From NCBI RefSeq assembly GCF_013359695.1, contig NZ_JABFMU010000020.1, forward strand, positions 1 to 64,000: a stretch of 64,000 nt of DNA. The letters are read 5' to 3'. Below are positions 9,467-18,343 of this stretch, piece by piece. The notes beneath the pieces are model-generated. The model was not told the DNA's origin. It saw only the letters and a list, made by a program, of their open reading frames with translations, and ran no database searches. Source of the DNA: Pseudomonas sp. C2B4. Its GTDB lineage: Bacteria > Pseudomonadota > Gammaproteobacteria > Pseudomonadales > Pseudomonadaceae. Each line of letters opens with the position of its first letter. Positions within the stretch are counted from its first letter, which is position 1. The position numbers and the translations under genes are program-made.

Positions 9467-10108
9467 TTACATCGACAGCATCAATCGGCCGGCAAACAGA
9501 ATCAGGATCACGCCCATGGTGCGTTCGAACCAGTGCCCCATGTGCAGGAACAGCAAACGCACTTTATTGCTAGAAAAGAAGAGTGCCACGATCACAAACC
9601 ACAGGGCGTTCACGCCGCACATCCACACGCCGTACAGCGCCTGTATCTCGAGAGGTGTGGTGGCGCTGATGAGCGTGGTGAAAATCGCCAGAAAGAACAG
9701 GGTGGCCTTGGGGTTGGTGGCGTTGGTCAGAAAACCTGTGGTGAACGCCTTCAGCAAGGTTTGTTCCTCACTCGATTCGTCCACATCCTTTTCGCCTTCA
9801 AGCACTGACTTGGGTTTGCTGCGCAATAGACTGATGCCGAGATACAGAATGTAGGCACCACCGATCACCTTGGCCACGGTCAGTAGCCAAGGCGTTGTAT
9901 GCATCAGCGCACCGACGCCGAGCAGGGTGTACAGCACATGTACGGAAATCCCGGCGCCGATGCCCAGCGCCGTACAGATGCCCACCCACCGGCCAAAGCG
10001 AACGCTCTGGCGGATTGTCACGGCAAAGTCTGGTCCAGGGGCGACCACGGCTAGAGAATGGATCGTCGCCAGCGCCAGGAACTCGCCCAGATAATTGGAA
10101 AATTGCAT
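9467..10108 (-). CDS. LysE/RhtB-family amino-acid exporter
   Basis: A 213-aa inner-membrane exporter of the RhtB/LysE superfamily, with about six hydrophobic helices and the family's early VAPGPDFAVTIRQS segment (residues 24–37). Family members export amino acids or amino-acid-like compounds. It is the last gene of an apparent three-gene operon, starting 1 nt after the stop of the 2OG-Fe oxygenase gene. Residues 105–125 form an acidic loop (LEGEKDVDESSEE). The exported compound is unknown; the operon context suggests a modified amino acid. Confidence 0.9.
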   Translation of the reverse strand: MQFSNYLGEFLALATIHSLAVVAPGPDFAVTIRQSVRFGRWVGICTALGIGAGISVHVLYTLLGVGALMHTTPWLLTVAKVIGGAYILYLGISLLRSKPKSVLEGEKDVDESSEEQTLLKAFTTGFLTNATNPKATLFFLAIFTTLISATTPLEIQALYGVWMCGVNALWFVIVALFFSSNKVRLLFLHMGHWFERTMGVILILFAGRLMLSM

Positions 10109-10109
10109 T

Positions 10110-10880
10110 TCAACTCCAGAACGTCAGGGGGGCCGCGTTGCCGCGATAGCCGACAAAAAATGAAAGACTCAAGCGTGGGTCGGACACACCCGGTGTCACT
10201 GCGTGCATTCGGCGTGAATTGAACATGATGAAGTCGCCCGGTTCCGGGCGAACCTCCAGGCTTGGCGTGCCGAGCAGGGCTGGATCGATGCCGTAGCTGT
10301 CACCGCGCATTTCATCGAACCGTTCCGGGGAAATATCGTGGTCCCACATCTGCAATGCACCGCCTTCGCTGGGCATGTTCAGGTAAACATTGCAGGCAAA
10401 TTGCGCTTCCAGACTTCGGGCCTGAAAACTGTCCGGGGCATCCTTGGCGAATATGTCGTGATGGGCGAGAAAACACACACCGGGTTTCACCACCCGGGAA
10501 AGCCCGACATACATCTTGCGACCGTAGAGGGTTTCCAGGTGCGCGCCTGCCGGCCAGGACTCGTCGAGCATGCAGCGCAAGGTGTCGACCGGGGACGAGT
10601 AGGGCGCGCAGCGGTTGCGCAATTCGGCGATGTTGCGAGTGGCGCGTGCGAAATAGTCCTCGATCAGCAGTGGCTGGTTTTCCGCTTCGTAAAACGCCAT
10701 GCCGATGCGACCGATGCTCGGCGCGTTGATATAGCCTTCAAAACCTGGTTCGAGGATCTTTTCGCCAATCTTCATCGCCAATGGCGGGGCTAGCCAGCCC
10801 TTGATGCGGATGGCGAGAACTTCTTCATTGGCCAGCTTTTTTATGCACGTCTCATCGAGACATTCGACGTCAAGCATCAT
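10110..10880 (-). CDS. 2-oxoglutarate/Fe(II)-dependent oxygenase-like protein
   Basis: A 256-aa protein with a double-stranded beta-helix layout: an HxD iron motif at H140–D142 (AHHDIF), distal H226 and the 2OG-binding R236 (PGVSDPRLS), plus PGDFIMFNSRRMH before the distal histidine. Members hydroxylate amino acids or other small molecules, consuming 2-oxoglutarate and O2. Two ATGs stand in tandem (10880 and 10877); an AGGA lies immediately upstream, favouring the second. The gene sits between alaX and a LysE exporter on the same strand. Substrate unknown. Confidence 0.82.
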   Translation of the reverse strand: MMLDVECLDETCIKKLANEEVLAIRIKGWLAPPLAMKIGEKILEPGFEGYINAPSIGRIGMAFYEAENQPLLIEDYFARATRNIAELRNRCAPYSSPVDTLRCMLDESWPAGAHLETLYGRKMYVGLSRVVKPGVCFLAHHDIFAKDAPDSFQARSLEAQFACNVYLNMPSEGGALQMWDHDISPERFDEMRGDSYGIDPALLGTPSLEVRPEPGDFIMFNSRRMHAVTPGVSDPRLSLSFFVGYRGNAAPLTFWS

Positions 10881-10911
10881 GTCCTGGGTCCATCCGACAA
10901 AGTGTCAACGA

Positions 10912-10929
10912 AGCCTGCGAACGCAGGCT
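10912..10929. repeat. Perfect short inverted repeat between alaX and the oxygenase gene
   Basis: AGCCTGCG AA CGCAGGCT, an 18-nt perfect palindrome with no T-run on either strand. It lies in the 93-nt spacer of the operon and may stabilise or process the transcript. Confidence 0.7.
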
Positions 10930-10973
10930 CATCCGGTGTCAGGCGATGCCGGCAAATGGCATCGTCCTGCAAC

Positions 10974-11600
10974 TCAGTCCACGTGATAGTGGACGGACAG
11001 GATCCCTTTCTTCTGCGAAAGGGATTCGATCGTGACCGTGCCCAAATCCTTCAGGCTACGTACGTGGGTGCCGCCGCAACCGTAGGCGGGCAGCTCGCCG
11101 AAACCGATTTCCCGGGTGCCTTCACGCGACGAGGTCAGGCGTGGCAGGTCATGGGCGATCCACTGTGCGAGGCCGTCCTGCAGCGTCTGCACATCAACGT
11201 CCTGTGCGCAGTCCGCCGGTTTGAACTGCACTTTTGCTTCGCCCGGCCAGTGATGAGCCTTGATCGGCATCCAGCCCATGGCCTGGACGAAGTGGCCGAT
11301 CAGGTGGCCGGCGGAATGCATGCGTGTATTAAATCGACGACGTTGCTCATCGACCTGGATTCGGGTCATACCGGGATTTACCGGTTGGTCGACGAAATGA
11401 ATGATCCGGTCAGGATCCTGCACCACGCGCAGCACCTGGCTTTCACCGATCCATCCCGTGTCACAAGGTTGTCCGCCGCCTTGGGGGTGAAACAGTGTTG
11501 CGCGCAGCACCACGGCAAATTCGTTCTCGTGGGGCACACATTCCAGGACTTCCACGTTGGCCTTGAGGTCATCACTATGGAAAAAGAGGCGAAGCGTCAT
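10974..11600 (-). CDS. AlaX-type alanyl-tRNA editing protein
   Basis: A free-standing trans-editing protein of 208 aa that hydrolyses mischarged Ser- or Gly-tRNA(Ala). The zinc-binding residues are visible: H95 and H99 in HSAGH, C175 and H179 in GCGGTHV. The start is placed at ATG 11600 because a TATAAT box at 11633–11638 puts the transcript start near 11626, at the alternative ATG 11627. It heads an operon with a 2OG-Fe oxygenase and a LysE exporter, which raises the question of whether it clears a non-protein amino acid from tRNA(Ala). Confidence 0.88.
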   Translation of the reverse strand: MTLRLFFHSDDLKANVEVLECVPHENEFAVVLRATLFHPQGGGQPCDTGWIGESQVLRVVQDPDRIIHFVDQPVNPGMTRIQVDEQRRRFNTRMHSAGHLIGHFVQAMGWMPIKAHHWPGEAKVQFKPADCAQDVDVQTLQDGLAQWIAHDLPRLTSSREGTREIGFGELPAYGCGGTHVRSLKDLGTVTIESLSQKKGILSVHYHVD

Positions 11601-11632
11601 ATCCCTTGCTCGTATGAATGTTTCCATTTTTC

Positions 11633-11661
11633 ATTATATGGAGCGTGCAATTGCGTGATAA
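11633..11661 (-). promoter_or_regulatory. Promoter of the alaX operon
   Basis: On the minus strand, TTATCA (11656–11661) and a perfect TATAAT (11633–11638) are separated by 17 nt. The divergent LysR gene starts 31 nt beyond the -35 box, so the regulator probably acts in this gap. Confidence 0.65.
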
Positions 11662-11691
11662 TCCGTTCAAACATCAAAGGACTGTTGCGTT

Positions 11692-12690
11692 GTGAGCATA
11701 AATCTTCCGCTGCCCCTGCTGGGTGAAATGGCGATATTCGTCAAGGTTGTCGAGACCGGCAGTTTCTCCGAGGCGGCCCGCCAGTTGGGCTCTTCACCCT
11801 CGGCAGTGAGTCGCAGCATTTCGCGGCTCGAGAAAGCCCTCGCGATACGTTTGCTGCAACGGACTACCCGTAAGTTGCGTTTGAGTGACGGTGGCGAGGA
11901 GGTGTTCAAGCGTTGTCAGGACATGGTCAGTGCTGCCCGGTCGGTGATGGAAATCAGTGGGCAATTCACCGAGGAACCCGAGGGAGTGGTGCGTATCAGC
12001 GTTCCGAAAGCGGTTGGCCGAATCGTAATTCACCCGCATATGCCGGAGTTTCTGCGCCGCTACCCCAAAGTGGATGTGGAGCTGTTGCTGGAGGATCGTC
12101 AGGTGGATCTGATAGACGATCACGTCGACCTGGCGATTCGTATCACCGATCGGCCGCCAGCGGGGTTGGTGGGACGACAATTGCTCACCATTGACCATTT
12201 GCTCTGCGCGACACCGCAGTATCTGGCCGAGCACGGAACGCCGACACATCCTCATGACTTGCTCAACCACAGCTGCATCTACCTGGGTGAAACGCCGAGC
12301 GATGCGCGCTGGAAGTTCAAGAAAGGCAGCAAATCTGTCACTGTTGGTGTGCGTGGGCGATATGCCGCCAATCATACGGGCGTACGTTTCGGTGCCGTAT
12401 TGCAGCACATCGGCATTGGCAGCCTGCCGTATTTCACGGCGCGCCGTGCCTTGGAGAAGGGGTTGATGGTGCAAGTGCTACCGGACTGGACCTTTCTGGC
12501 GTCCTACCACGGAGGCGCCTGGTTGCTGCATTCGCCAACTCGCTACCTGCCACCCAAGCTTCGGGTGTTGATCGATTACCTGGTGGAGTGTCTGGAGAAG
12601 GAGCCGACATTGGGCCGGCCAGGCAAGTCGAGTCCTTCGAATATTGCCGTTTCGGAGTATGAGTTGCCCGAGAGCGACGGCTTGTTTTGA
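11692..12690 (+). CDS. LysR-family transcriptional regulator
   Basis: A 332-aa LysR-type regulator. The N-terminal winged helix (residues 8–66) includes GSFSEAARQLGSSPSAVSRSISRLE, and a periplasmic-binding-protein-like effector domain spans about 95–300. The GTG at 11692 is preceded by AAGGA at 10 nt; an internal ATG at 11728 would cut the first helix. It is divergent from the alaX–oxygenase–lysE operon, the classic arrangement for a LysR regulator and its target. Effector unknown. Confidence 0.92.
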   Translation: MSINLPLPLLGEMAIFVKVVETGSFSEAARQLGSSPSAVSRSISRLEKALAIRLLQRTTRKLRLSDGGEEVFKRCQDMVSAARSVMEISGQFTEEPEGVVRISVPKAVGRIVIHPHMPEFLRRYPKVDVELLLEDRQVDLIDDHVDLAIRITDRPPAGLVGRQLLTIDHLLCATPQYLAEHGTPTHPHDLLNHSCIYLGETPSDARWKFKKGSKSVTVGVRGRYAANHTGVRFGAVLQHIGIGSLPYFTARRALEKGLMVQVLPDWTFLASYHGGAWLLHSPTRYLPPKLRVLIDYLVECLEKEPTLGRPGKSSPSNIAVSEYELPESDGLF

Positions 12691-12696
12691 GGCAAA

Positions 12697-12730
12697 AAAA
12701 GGCCCGCATGGATAACCGTGCGGGCCTTTT
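12697..12730. terminator. Bidirectional intrinsic terminator
   Basis: GGCCCGCA / TGCGGGCC stem flanked by A7 and T4, between the convergent LysR gene and the gene at 12748–13155. Confidence 0.87.
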
Positions 12731-12747
12731 GTCTTTCTGATCGTGGA

Positions 12748-13155
12748 TCAGTGCTTGCTGTCCTGATTCGACAGCGCCAGCAACTGCTTTTCCTGGTTCC
12801 AGTCGAACGGTTCGTCGTTCTGTTCGGCTTCGAAGCGACGCTCTTCCAGTGCCTGGTACAGGTCGATTTCATCATCGGGCATGTAGTGCAGGCAGTCACC
12901 GGCGAAGTACCACAGCAAGTCACGCGGGACCAGGTGGGCGATTTGCGGGTAGCGGGTGATCACCTGGCACAGAATGTCCTGGCCCAGGTATTGGCTTTCG
13001 ATCGGATCGACCGGCAGCAGGGCACGCAGTTCGTCAAAGCGCTCCAGGAACAAGGCATGGCTTTCTTCGGGAACCTGGTCGGCCTCACCTACGGCGACCA
13101 GGATGCTGCGCAGGTGGTCGAGCAAAACGAGATGATCGGCAACGATGTTGGACAC
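12748..13155 (-). CDS. Conserved hypothetical protein (135 aa)
   Basis: A small, acidic, soluble helical protein (SNIVADHLVLLDHLRSILVA at the N-terminus; no Cys cluster or membrane segment). The GTG at 13155 is selected because GAGGA sits 8 nt upstream. It lies downstream of fadE on the same strand, an association I recall from other pseudomonads, but a hairpin at 13180–13214 separates the two. No function can be assigned. Confidence 0.8.
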   Translation of the reverse strand: MSNIVADHLVLLDHLRSILVAVGEADQVPEESHALFLERFDELRALLPVDPIESQYLGQDILCQVITRYPQIAHLVPRDLLWYFAGDCLHYMPDDEIDLYQALEERRFEAEQNDEPFDWNQEKQLLALSNQDSKH

Positions 13156-13179
13156 GAGATAAGTCCTCAAGAGCAAAAC

Positions 13180-13214
13180 GGGCGCGGGAGTATAAAGCTC
13201 CTGCGCCCTTTTTT
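13180..13214. terminator. Hairpin/terminator between fadE and the small gene
   Basis: Stem GGGCGC-GGAG / CTCC-GCGCCC with one G·T wobble, loop around TATAAAG. The six-T run is on the plus strand; on the minus strand, which fadE uses, only four T follow. It may reduce read-through from fadE into the next gene. Confidence 0.6.
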
Positions 13215-13238
13215 ACATGCTACACAGGATTAGCTGGA

Positions 13239-15686
13239 TCAGCGGACCTGCCCATCGGTCAGTGCTATCTCGTCCTTGGCGAAGTCATCGACATCGATCA
13301 CCTTGCGCCGCGCCGCTTCGGCCTCACGCAGGGTTTGTGCTTCCACAGGCTGCAACACGCCGGCTTCCAGGGCGGCATCGATGACATGTTCGCCAGCGAC
13401 CGGTTTGACCTGACCGCTCTTGAGCGCCACATGAAGCTTTTTCTGTAGCGGTTGCGCTGTGCTCAAGAGGTCACAGGCGTGCTGCAGGACACCCACCGGA
13501 TCCTCGTTCGATTGCGGCCGGTAGCAGCCCTGGAGCAATTCTTCGAGGGCAGGATCACCCTTGGCGCGACCGATCACCGCCGCGACCGCGGCACCGAGCT
13601 TGTCCGACGGCCCTTTGTGGCGACGGCCGAACGGGAACACGATCACCCGCAACACGCACGCCAGCACTTTGTTCGGGAAATTGTTGAGCAGTTCATCCAT
13701 GGCCCGCTCAGCCTGCCCGAGGCTTTCCTCCATGGCCCAGGCCAACAGCGGTTCCATGTACTGCGGTGCATCGAGGTCGTTGTAACGTTTAAGCGCGGCG
13801 CTGGCCAGGTACATGTTGCTCAACACATCGCCCAACCTCGCCGACAGGCGTTCGCGGCGTTTCAGTTCCCCGCCCAGCAACATCATGCTGAGGTCGGCCA
13901 GCAGTGCGAACGCGGCAGCCTGACGGTTAAGCGCGCGGAAATACCCCTGACTGAGTTTGTCGCCCGGCACGTGTTCCAGATGACCGAAGCCGAGATTCAA
14001 CACCAGCGTGCTGGCCGCGTTGCCCACGGCAAAACCGATGTGCTTGAGCAACAGGCCGTCGAACTCGGTCAGTGCCTGATCCTTGTCCTCACGGGTGGCC
14101 AGCGCCATTTCCTTGAGCACGAAGGGATGGCAGCGAATCGCGCCCTGTCCGAAGATCATCAGGTTGCGCGAGAGTATGTTCGCGCCTTCCACGGTGATGC
14201 AGATAGGCGCGCCTTGCCACATGCGTCCGAGATAGTTTTTCGGGCCCATGATGATCGCCTTGCCGCCATGCACATCCATCGCATGGCTGATGCACTCGCG
14301 GCCGCGTTCGGTGAGCTGATACTTGAGAATGGCCGACAGCACCGACGGTTTCTCGCCCAGGTCCACCGCGTTGGCGGTGAGCATCCGCGCGGCGTCCATC
14401 ATCCAGGCGTTGCCGCCGATACGGGCCATGGCTTCCTGAATGCCTTCGAAAGCCCCAATTGGCACATTGAACTGCTCGCGGATCTGCGCGTACTGGCCAG
14501 TCACCAGGCTGGTGAACTTGGCCATGCCGGTGCCCACCGCGGGCAGGGAGATCGAGCGACCGACCGACAGGCAATTCATCAGCATCATCCAGCCCTTGCC
14601 GAGCATGTCCTGTCCGCCGATCAAGAACTCCAGCGGTATGAACACATCCTTGCCGGAGTTCGGGCCGTTCATGAAAGCCGCACCCAAAGGCAGGTGGCGG
14701 CGACCGATTTCCACGCCGGCGGTGTCGGTTGGAACCAGTGCCAGGCTGATGCCCAGGTCTTCTTTCTCACCCAGCAGGTGGTCCGGGTCATAGGCCTTGA
14801 ATGCCAGTCCGAGCAATGTGGCTACCGGACCCAGGGTGATGTAGCGCTTTTCCCAGTTCAGGCGCAGGCCGAGGGTTTCCTTGCCTTCCCATTCACCTTT
14901 GCAGATCACCCCGGTGTCGGGCATGCCGCCGGCGTCGGAGCCGGCCAGTGGCCCGGTCAGGGCGAAACACGGAACATCGTCGCCGCGCGCCAGGCGGGGC
15001 AGGTAATGATTGCGTTGTTCGTCGGTGCCGTAATGCAGCAGCAGTTCGGCCGGGCCGAGGGAGTTGGGCACCATCACGGTGGAGGCGAGGTCGCCGCTGT
15101 GGCTCGCCAGTTTCATCGCCACTTGTGAGTGGGCGTAGGCCGAAAAACCCTTGCCGCCATATTCCTTGGGAATGATCAGGGCGAAGAAACCGTTGTCCTT
15201 GATGAACGTCCAGGCCTTGGCCGGCAGATCCATGGTTTGCCCCAGCTGCCAGTCGCTGACCATGGCGCAGAGCTCTTCGGTCGGGCCGTCGATGAATGCC
15301 CGCTCTTCTTCGTTCAATTGCGCGATGGGATAGGACAGCAGTTTGTTCCAGTCCGGACGACCGCTGAACAGTTCGCCGTCCCACCATACGGTGCCGGCTT
15401 CTATGGCGTCGCGTTCGGTTTGCGACATGGGTGGCAGGGTTTTCTGGAACCAGTTGAACATGGGCGCGCTGAAGAATTTGCGACGCAGATCAGGCAATAG
15501 CAGCGGTGCCGCCACGGCGGCGACCAACACCCAGAAGATCAGCAGCAACCAACCCGGTGCGCGACTGAAGGCGCCCATTGCCAGCAGGTAGACAGCCACA
15601 ATGCCCAGGGCGGGCAGTGGCGCGATGCGACGGTGGGCTAAATAAGCTATCCCGACAACCAGAACCAGTATCCACAACAGCAGCAT
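13239..15686 (-). CDS. fadE: Acyl-CoA dehydrogenase, FadE type
   Basis: An 815-aa flavoprotein catalysing the first step of fatty-acid beta-oxidation. The size matches the long FadE family (E. coli about 814 aa) rather than the 380-aa ACADs. Two or three N-terminal membrane segments (residues 2–60) precede the ACAD core (about 120–480; ALTGPLAGSDAGGMPDTG, MDVHGGKAIIMGP) and a helical C-terminal extension. GGAGG lies 7 nt before the ATG. The upstream 260 nt to the divergent transglutaminase gene holds the promoters of both; none is clear. Confidence 0.95.
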   Translation of the reverse strand: MLLLWILVLVVGIAYLAHRRIAPLPALGIVAVYLLAMGAFSRAPGWLLLIFWVLVAAVAAPLLLPDLRRKFFSAPMFNWFQKTLPPMSQTERDAIEAGTVWWDGELFSGRPDWNKLLSYPIAQLNEEERAFIDGPTEELCAMVSDWQLGQTMDLPAKAWTFIKDNGFFALIIPKEYGGKGFSAYAHSQVAMKLASHSGDLASTVMVPNSLGPAELLLHYGTDEQRNHYLPRLARGDDVPCFALTGPLAGSDAGGMPDTGVICKGEWEGKETLGLRLNWEKRYITLGPVATLLGLAFKAYDPDHLLGEKEDLGISLALVPTDTAGVEIGRRHLPLGAAFMNGPNSGKDVFIPLEFLIGGQDMLGKGWMMLMNCLSVGRSISLPAVGTGMAKFTSLVTGQYAQIREQFNVPIGAFEGIQEAMARIGGNAWMMDAARMLTANAVDLGEKPSVLSAILKYQLTERGRECISHAMDVHGGKAIIMGPKNYLGRMWQGAPICITVEGANILSRNLMIFGQGAIRCHPFVLKEMALATREDKDQALTEFDGLLLKHIGFAVGNAASTLVLNLGFGHLEHVPGDKLSQGYFRALNRQAAAFALLADLSMMLLGGELKRRERLSARLGDVLSNMYLASAALKRYNDLDAPQYMEPLLAWAMEESLGQAERAMDELLNNFPNKVLACVLRVIVFPFGRRHKGPSDKLGAAVAAVIGRAKGDPALEELLQGCYRPQSNEDPVGVLQHACDLLSTAQPLQKKLHVALKSGQVKPVAGEHVIDAALEAGVLQPVEAQTLREAEAARRKVIDVDDFAKDEIALTDGQVR

Positions 15687-15950
15687 ATTTAATCCTCCGT
15701 GAAACCAGGGCGAACCAACCCACAGAGCTTAGACGGCATCCGCGAAACAGGGTGGTCACAGCGAGGTGATTGAAAACGTGGGAAACCCTGGATGATTTTG
15801 TAGGCCCCGCAAACGAGAGACCCGTGAAAAATCGTTCATTGAGCGGGCGACAAAGCGTCCATGTTTGGCCGAAACGTCGTTATCTCTGTGCTGAACCTCT
15901 CGCTAGACTCGAGGCTTGCCCTGGACGTTACCAGCATGGAGATCGCCCGT

Positions 15951-16610
15951 ATGCACGAGTACCTAAGCGCCGGCCGCTTCATCGATAGTGACCACCCCTC
16001 GGTGGTGGAGTTCGCTGAAAAGCATCGTGGCAGCCGTCGCGAGCCGATCGAGCAGGCGATCCACCTTTATTACGCCGTTCGTGAGGCGGTGCGCTACAAC
16101 CCCTACACCTTCAGCCTCGATCCGCAGACCCTGCGCGGCAGTTATGCGCTGGCTGCCGGGGAGAGCTATTGCGTCCCTAAATCCACGCTGTTGGCCGGGG
16201 CGGCACGGCATTGCGGGATCCCTGCGCGGATCGGCCTGGCGGACGTGCGCAATCATTTGTCGACGCCGCGCTTGCTTGAATTGCTCAAAAGCGATGTGTT
16301 CGCCATGCACGGTTATACCGAACTGTATCTGAACGATCGCTGGGTGAAGGCCACGCCGGCGTTCAATCAAGGCTTGTGCGATTTGTTCAATGTCGCGCCG
16401 CTGGAGTTCGACGGGATCAGCGACAGTGTTTTCCATCCTTTCAATCGCGACGGCGAGAAACTGATGGAGTACCTGGTCGATCACGGTCAGTTCACCGATG
16501 TGCCGGAAGCGTTCTTCTTCGAGCATCTGCACAAGTGCTACCCGCACCTGTTCGGTGAGCAACTGCAACCGTTGCTGGGGGACATGCAGAGCGATTTGAG
16601 TCGCGCCTGA
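15951..16610 (+). CDS. Transglutaminase-like cysteine protein
   Basis: A 219-aa protein of the bacterial transglutaminase/protease-like superfamily. The nucleophile is C74 (GESYCVPKSTLLAG) and the histidine is H120 (AMHGYTELYLNDRW). At the place where the family usually has the third catalytic Asp (VDPT) this protein reads KATPAFN, as in one Pseudomonas subfamily, so the triad may be altered. The ATG at 15951 has a GGAG 9 nt upstream; in-frame starts at 15936 and 15861 lack one. Function unknown; it may be a protease, deamidase or amidase. Confidence 0.78.
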   Translation: MHEYLSAGRFIDSDHPSVVEFAEKHRGSRREPIEQAIHLYYAVREAVRYNPYTFSLDPQTLRGSYALAAGESYCVPKSTLLAGAARHCGIPARIGLADVRNHLSTPRLLELLKSDVFAMHGYTELYLNDRWVKATPAFNQGLCDLFNVAPLEFDGISDSVFHPFNRDGEKLMEYLVDHGQFTDVPEAFFFEHLHKCYPHLFGEQLQPLLGDMQSDLSRA

Positions 16611-16653
16611 TCCGGCGTATGCTGCCTGCGCATTCATCAATCGAGAGGCGGTC

Positions 16654-17277
16654 ATGCTGAAGATCTGGGGTCGGAAGAATTCATCGAATGTCAGGAAACC
16701 GTTGTGGGCCGCCGAGGAACTCGGCCTGGCCTATGAAGCCATCGATGCGGGCGGTGCTTTTGGTGTGGTCGACACGCCCGAGTACCGCGCCATGAACCCC
16801 AATGGCCGTGTTCCGGTGATCGAAGACGACGGTTTCGTGTTGTGGGAATCCAACGCGATTGTCCGTTACCTGCTGGCCAAACATGCTGCGAATACGGCGT
16901 GGTATCCGTCGGATCTGCAGGCGCGGGCCATCGCTGACAAGTGGATGGACTGGGCCACCTCCAGTTTCGCAGGGCCGTTCCGCACCGTGTTCTGGGGCGT
17001 TTTGCGCACCCCGGCAGAGCAACAGGACTGGCCCGCCATCAAGGCTGCGATCAAGGAGTGCGACGCGCTGCTGGCAATGGCCGATCAGGCGTTGGCGACC
17101 AGGCCGTATCTGTCGGGTGAGCAGATCGGCATGGGCGACATTCCCCTGGGCAGTTTTATTTATGCCTGGTTCGAGATGCCGATCGAGCGCGCGCCACAGC
17201 CGCATCTTGAGGCCTGGTACGCGCGGTTGAAGCAGCGTCCGGCGTATCGCAAGGCGGTCATGACTGCGTTGACTTAA
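16654..17277 (+). CDS. Glutathione S-transferase family protein
   Basis: A 207-aa GST. The N-terminal thioredoxin-like half (residues 1–80) carries the glutathione-binding GRVPVIEDDGFVLWESNAIVRYL; the all-helical C-terminal half follows. The first strand reads MLKIWGRKNSSNVRK, with Ser as the likely catalytic residue. It probably conjugates or reduces small electrophiles in the cytoplasm; the substrate is not evident. Confidence 0.92.
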   Translation: MLKIWGRKNSSNVRKPLWAAEELGLAYEAIDAGGAFGVVDTPEYRAMNPNGRVPVIEDDGFVLWESNAIVRYLLAKHAANTAWYPSDLQARAIADKWMDWATSSFAGPFRTVFWGVLRTPAEQQDWPAIKAAIKECDALLAMADQALATRPYLSGEQIGMGDIPLGSFIYAWFEMPIERAPQPHLEAWYARLKQRPAYRKAVMTALT

Positions 17278-17410
17278 TACTCACTATCGACACACTTGAC
17301 TGTACTTGTGTGGCGGCGACAAGCACCATTGTGCCAATGCGCCGCGATTGCATAGATCGCCGCCCGCGCTTACTGATCCCTTTCTTTCCTTCTTGGTGCG
17401 TAAATCCGAT

Positions 17411-18343
17411 ATGAGTTCCGCTCTGTCCATCCGGCAGCTAACCAAAACCTACGGCAACGGTTTCCAGGCCCTGAGTGGTATCGATCTGGACGTTGCCGAA
17501 GGTGACTTCTTCGCCTTGCTCGGCCCGAATGGCGCCGGCAAATCCACGACCATCGGCATTCTCTCGACCCTGGTGAACAAGACCAGCGGCACGGTGAATA
17601 TCTTCGGTCACGACCTGGACAAGAACCCGGCGGCGCTCAAGCGCTCCATCGGCGTGGTGCCCCAGGAGTTCAACTTCAATCAGTTTGAAAAGACCTTCGA
17701 TATCGTCGTGACCCAGGCCGGCTACTACGGCATCCCGGCGAAAATCGCCAAGGAGCGCGCCGAGCAATACCTGACCCAGCTCGGTCTGTGGGACAAGCGC
17801 GATGTACCTTCACGTTCGCTGTCCGGCGGCATGAAGCGCCGGCTGATGATCGCCCGTGCACTGGTTCACGAGCCGCGCCTGTTGATCCTCGACGAACCGA
17901 CTGCCGGTGTGGACATCGAACTGCGTCGCTCGATGTGGACCTTCCTCACCGAGCTGAACAAGAAAGGCATCACCATCATCCTCACCACGCACTATCTGGA
18001 AGAGGCTGAGCAGCTGTGCCGCAACATTGGCATCATCGACCACGGCACCATCGTCGAAAACACCAGCATGAAACAGTTGCTCGGTCAGTTGCATGTCGAG
18101 ACCTTCCTGCTGGATTTGAAGAACAGTCTGAGCGCGCCACCGCAACTGATCGGCTATCCATCACGGTTGCTCGATGCTCACACCCTGGAAGTCCAGGTGG
18201 ACAAAAGCATGGGCATCACCGCGCTCTTCACCCAGTTGGCGCAACAAAGCATCGAAGTGCTGAGCCTGCGTAACAAAACCAATCGCCTTGAGGAGTTGTT
18301 CGTGTCCCTGGTGGAGAAAAATCTGTCGAAGGTGGCGGTATGA
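17411..18343 (+). CDS. ABC exporter ATPase (YadG-like)
   Basis: A 310-aa ATP-binding subunit of an ABC-2 exporter. It has Walker A GPNGAGKS, signature LSGGM and Walker B LLILDEPTAG, then the switch histidine in ILTTHYLEEAEQL. The C-terminal 80 residues are a small accessory domain common in YadG/CcmA-like proteins. The start is MSSALSIRQLTKTY at 17411. The gene overlaps its permease partner by 4 nt (ATGA). The family pairs export lipids, drugs or polysaccharides; the cargo is unknown here. Confidence 0.93.
   Translation: MSSALSIRQLTKTYGNGFQALSGIDLDVAEGDFFALLGPNGAGKSTTIGILSTLVNKTSGTVNIFGHDLDKNPAALKRSIGVVPQEFNFNQFEKTFDIVVTQAGYYGIPAKIAKERAEQYLTQLGLWDKRDVPSRSLSGGMKRRLMIARALVHEPRLLILDEPTAGVDIELRRSMWTFLTELNKKGITIILTTHYLEEAEQLCRNIGIIDHGTIVENTSMKQLLGQLHVETFLLDLKNSLSAPPQLIGYPSRLLDAHTLEVQVDKSMGITALFTQLAQQSIEVLSLRNKTNRLEELFVSLVEKNLSKVAV

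Noticed and set aside
13452..15128. A 558-codon open frame opposite fadE
   Set aside because: Shadow frame, rich in His, Gln and Ala; fadE has a ribosome site and family motifs.
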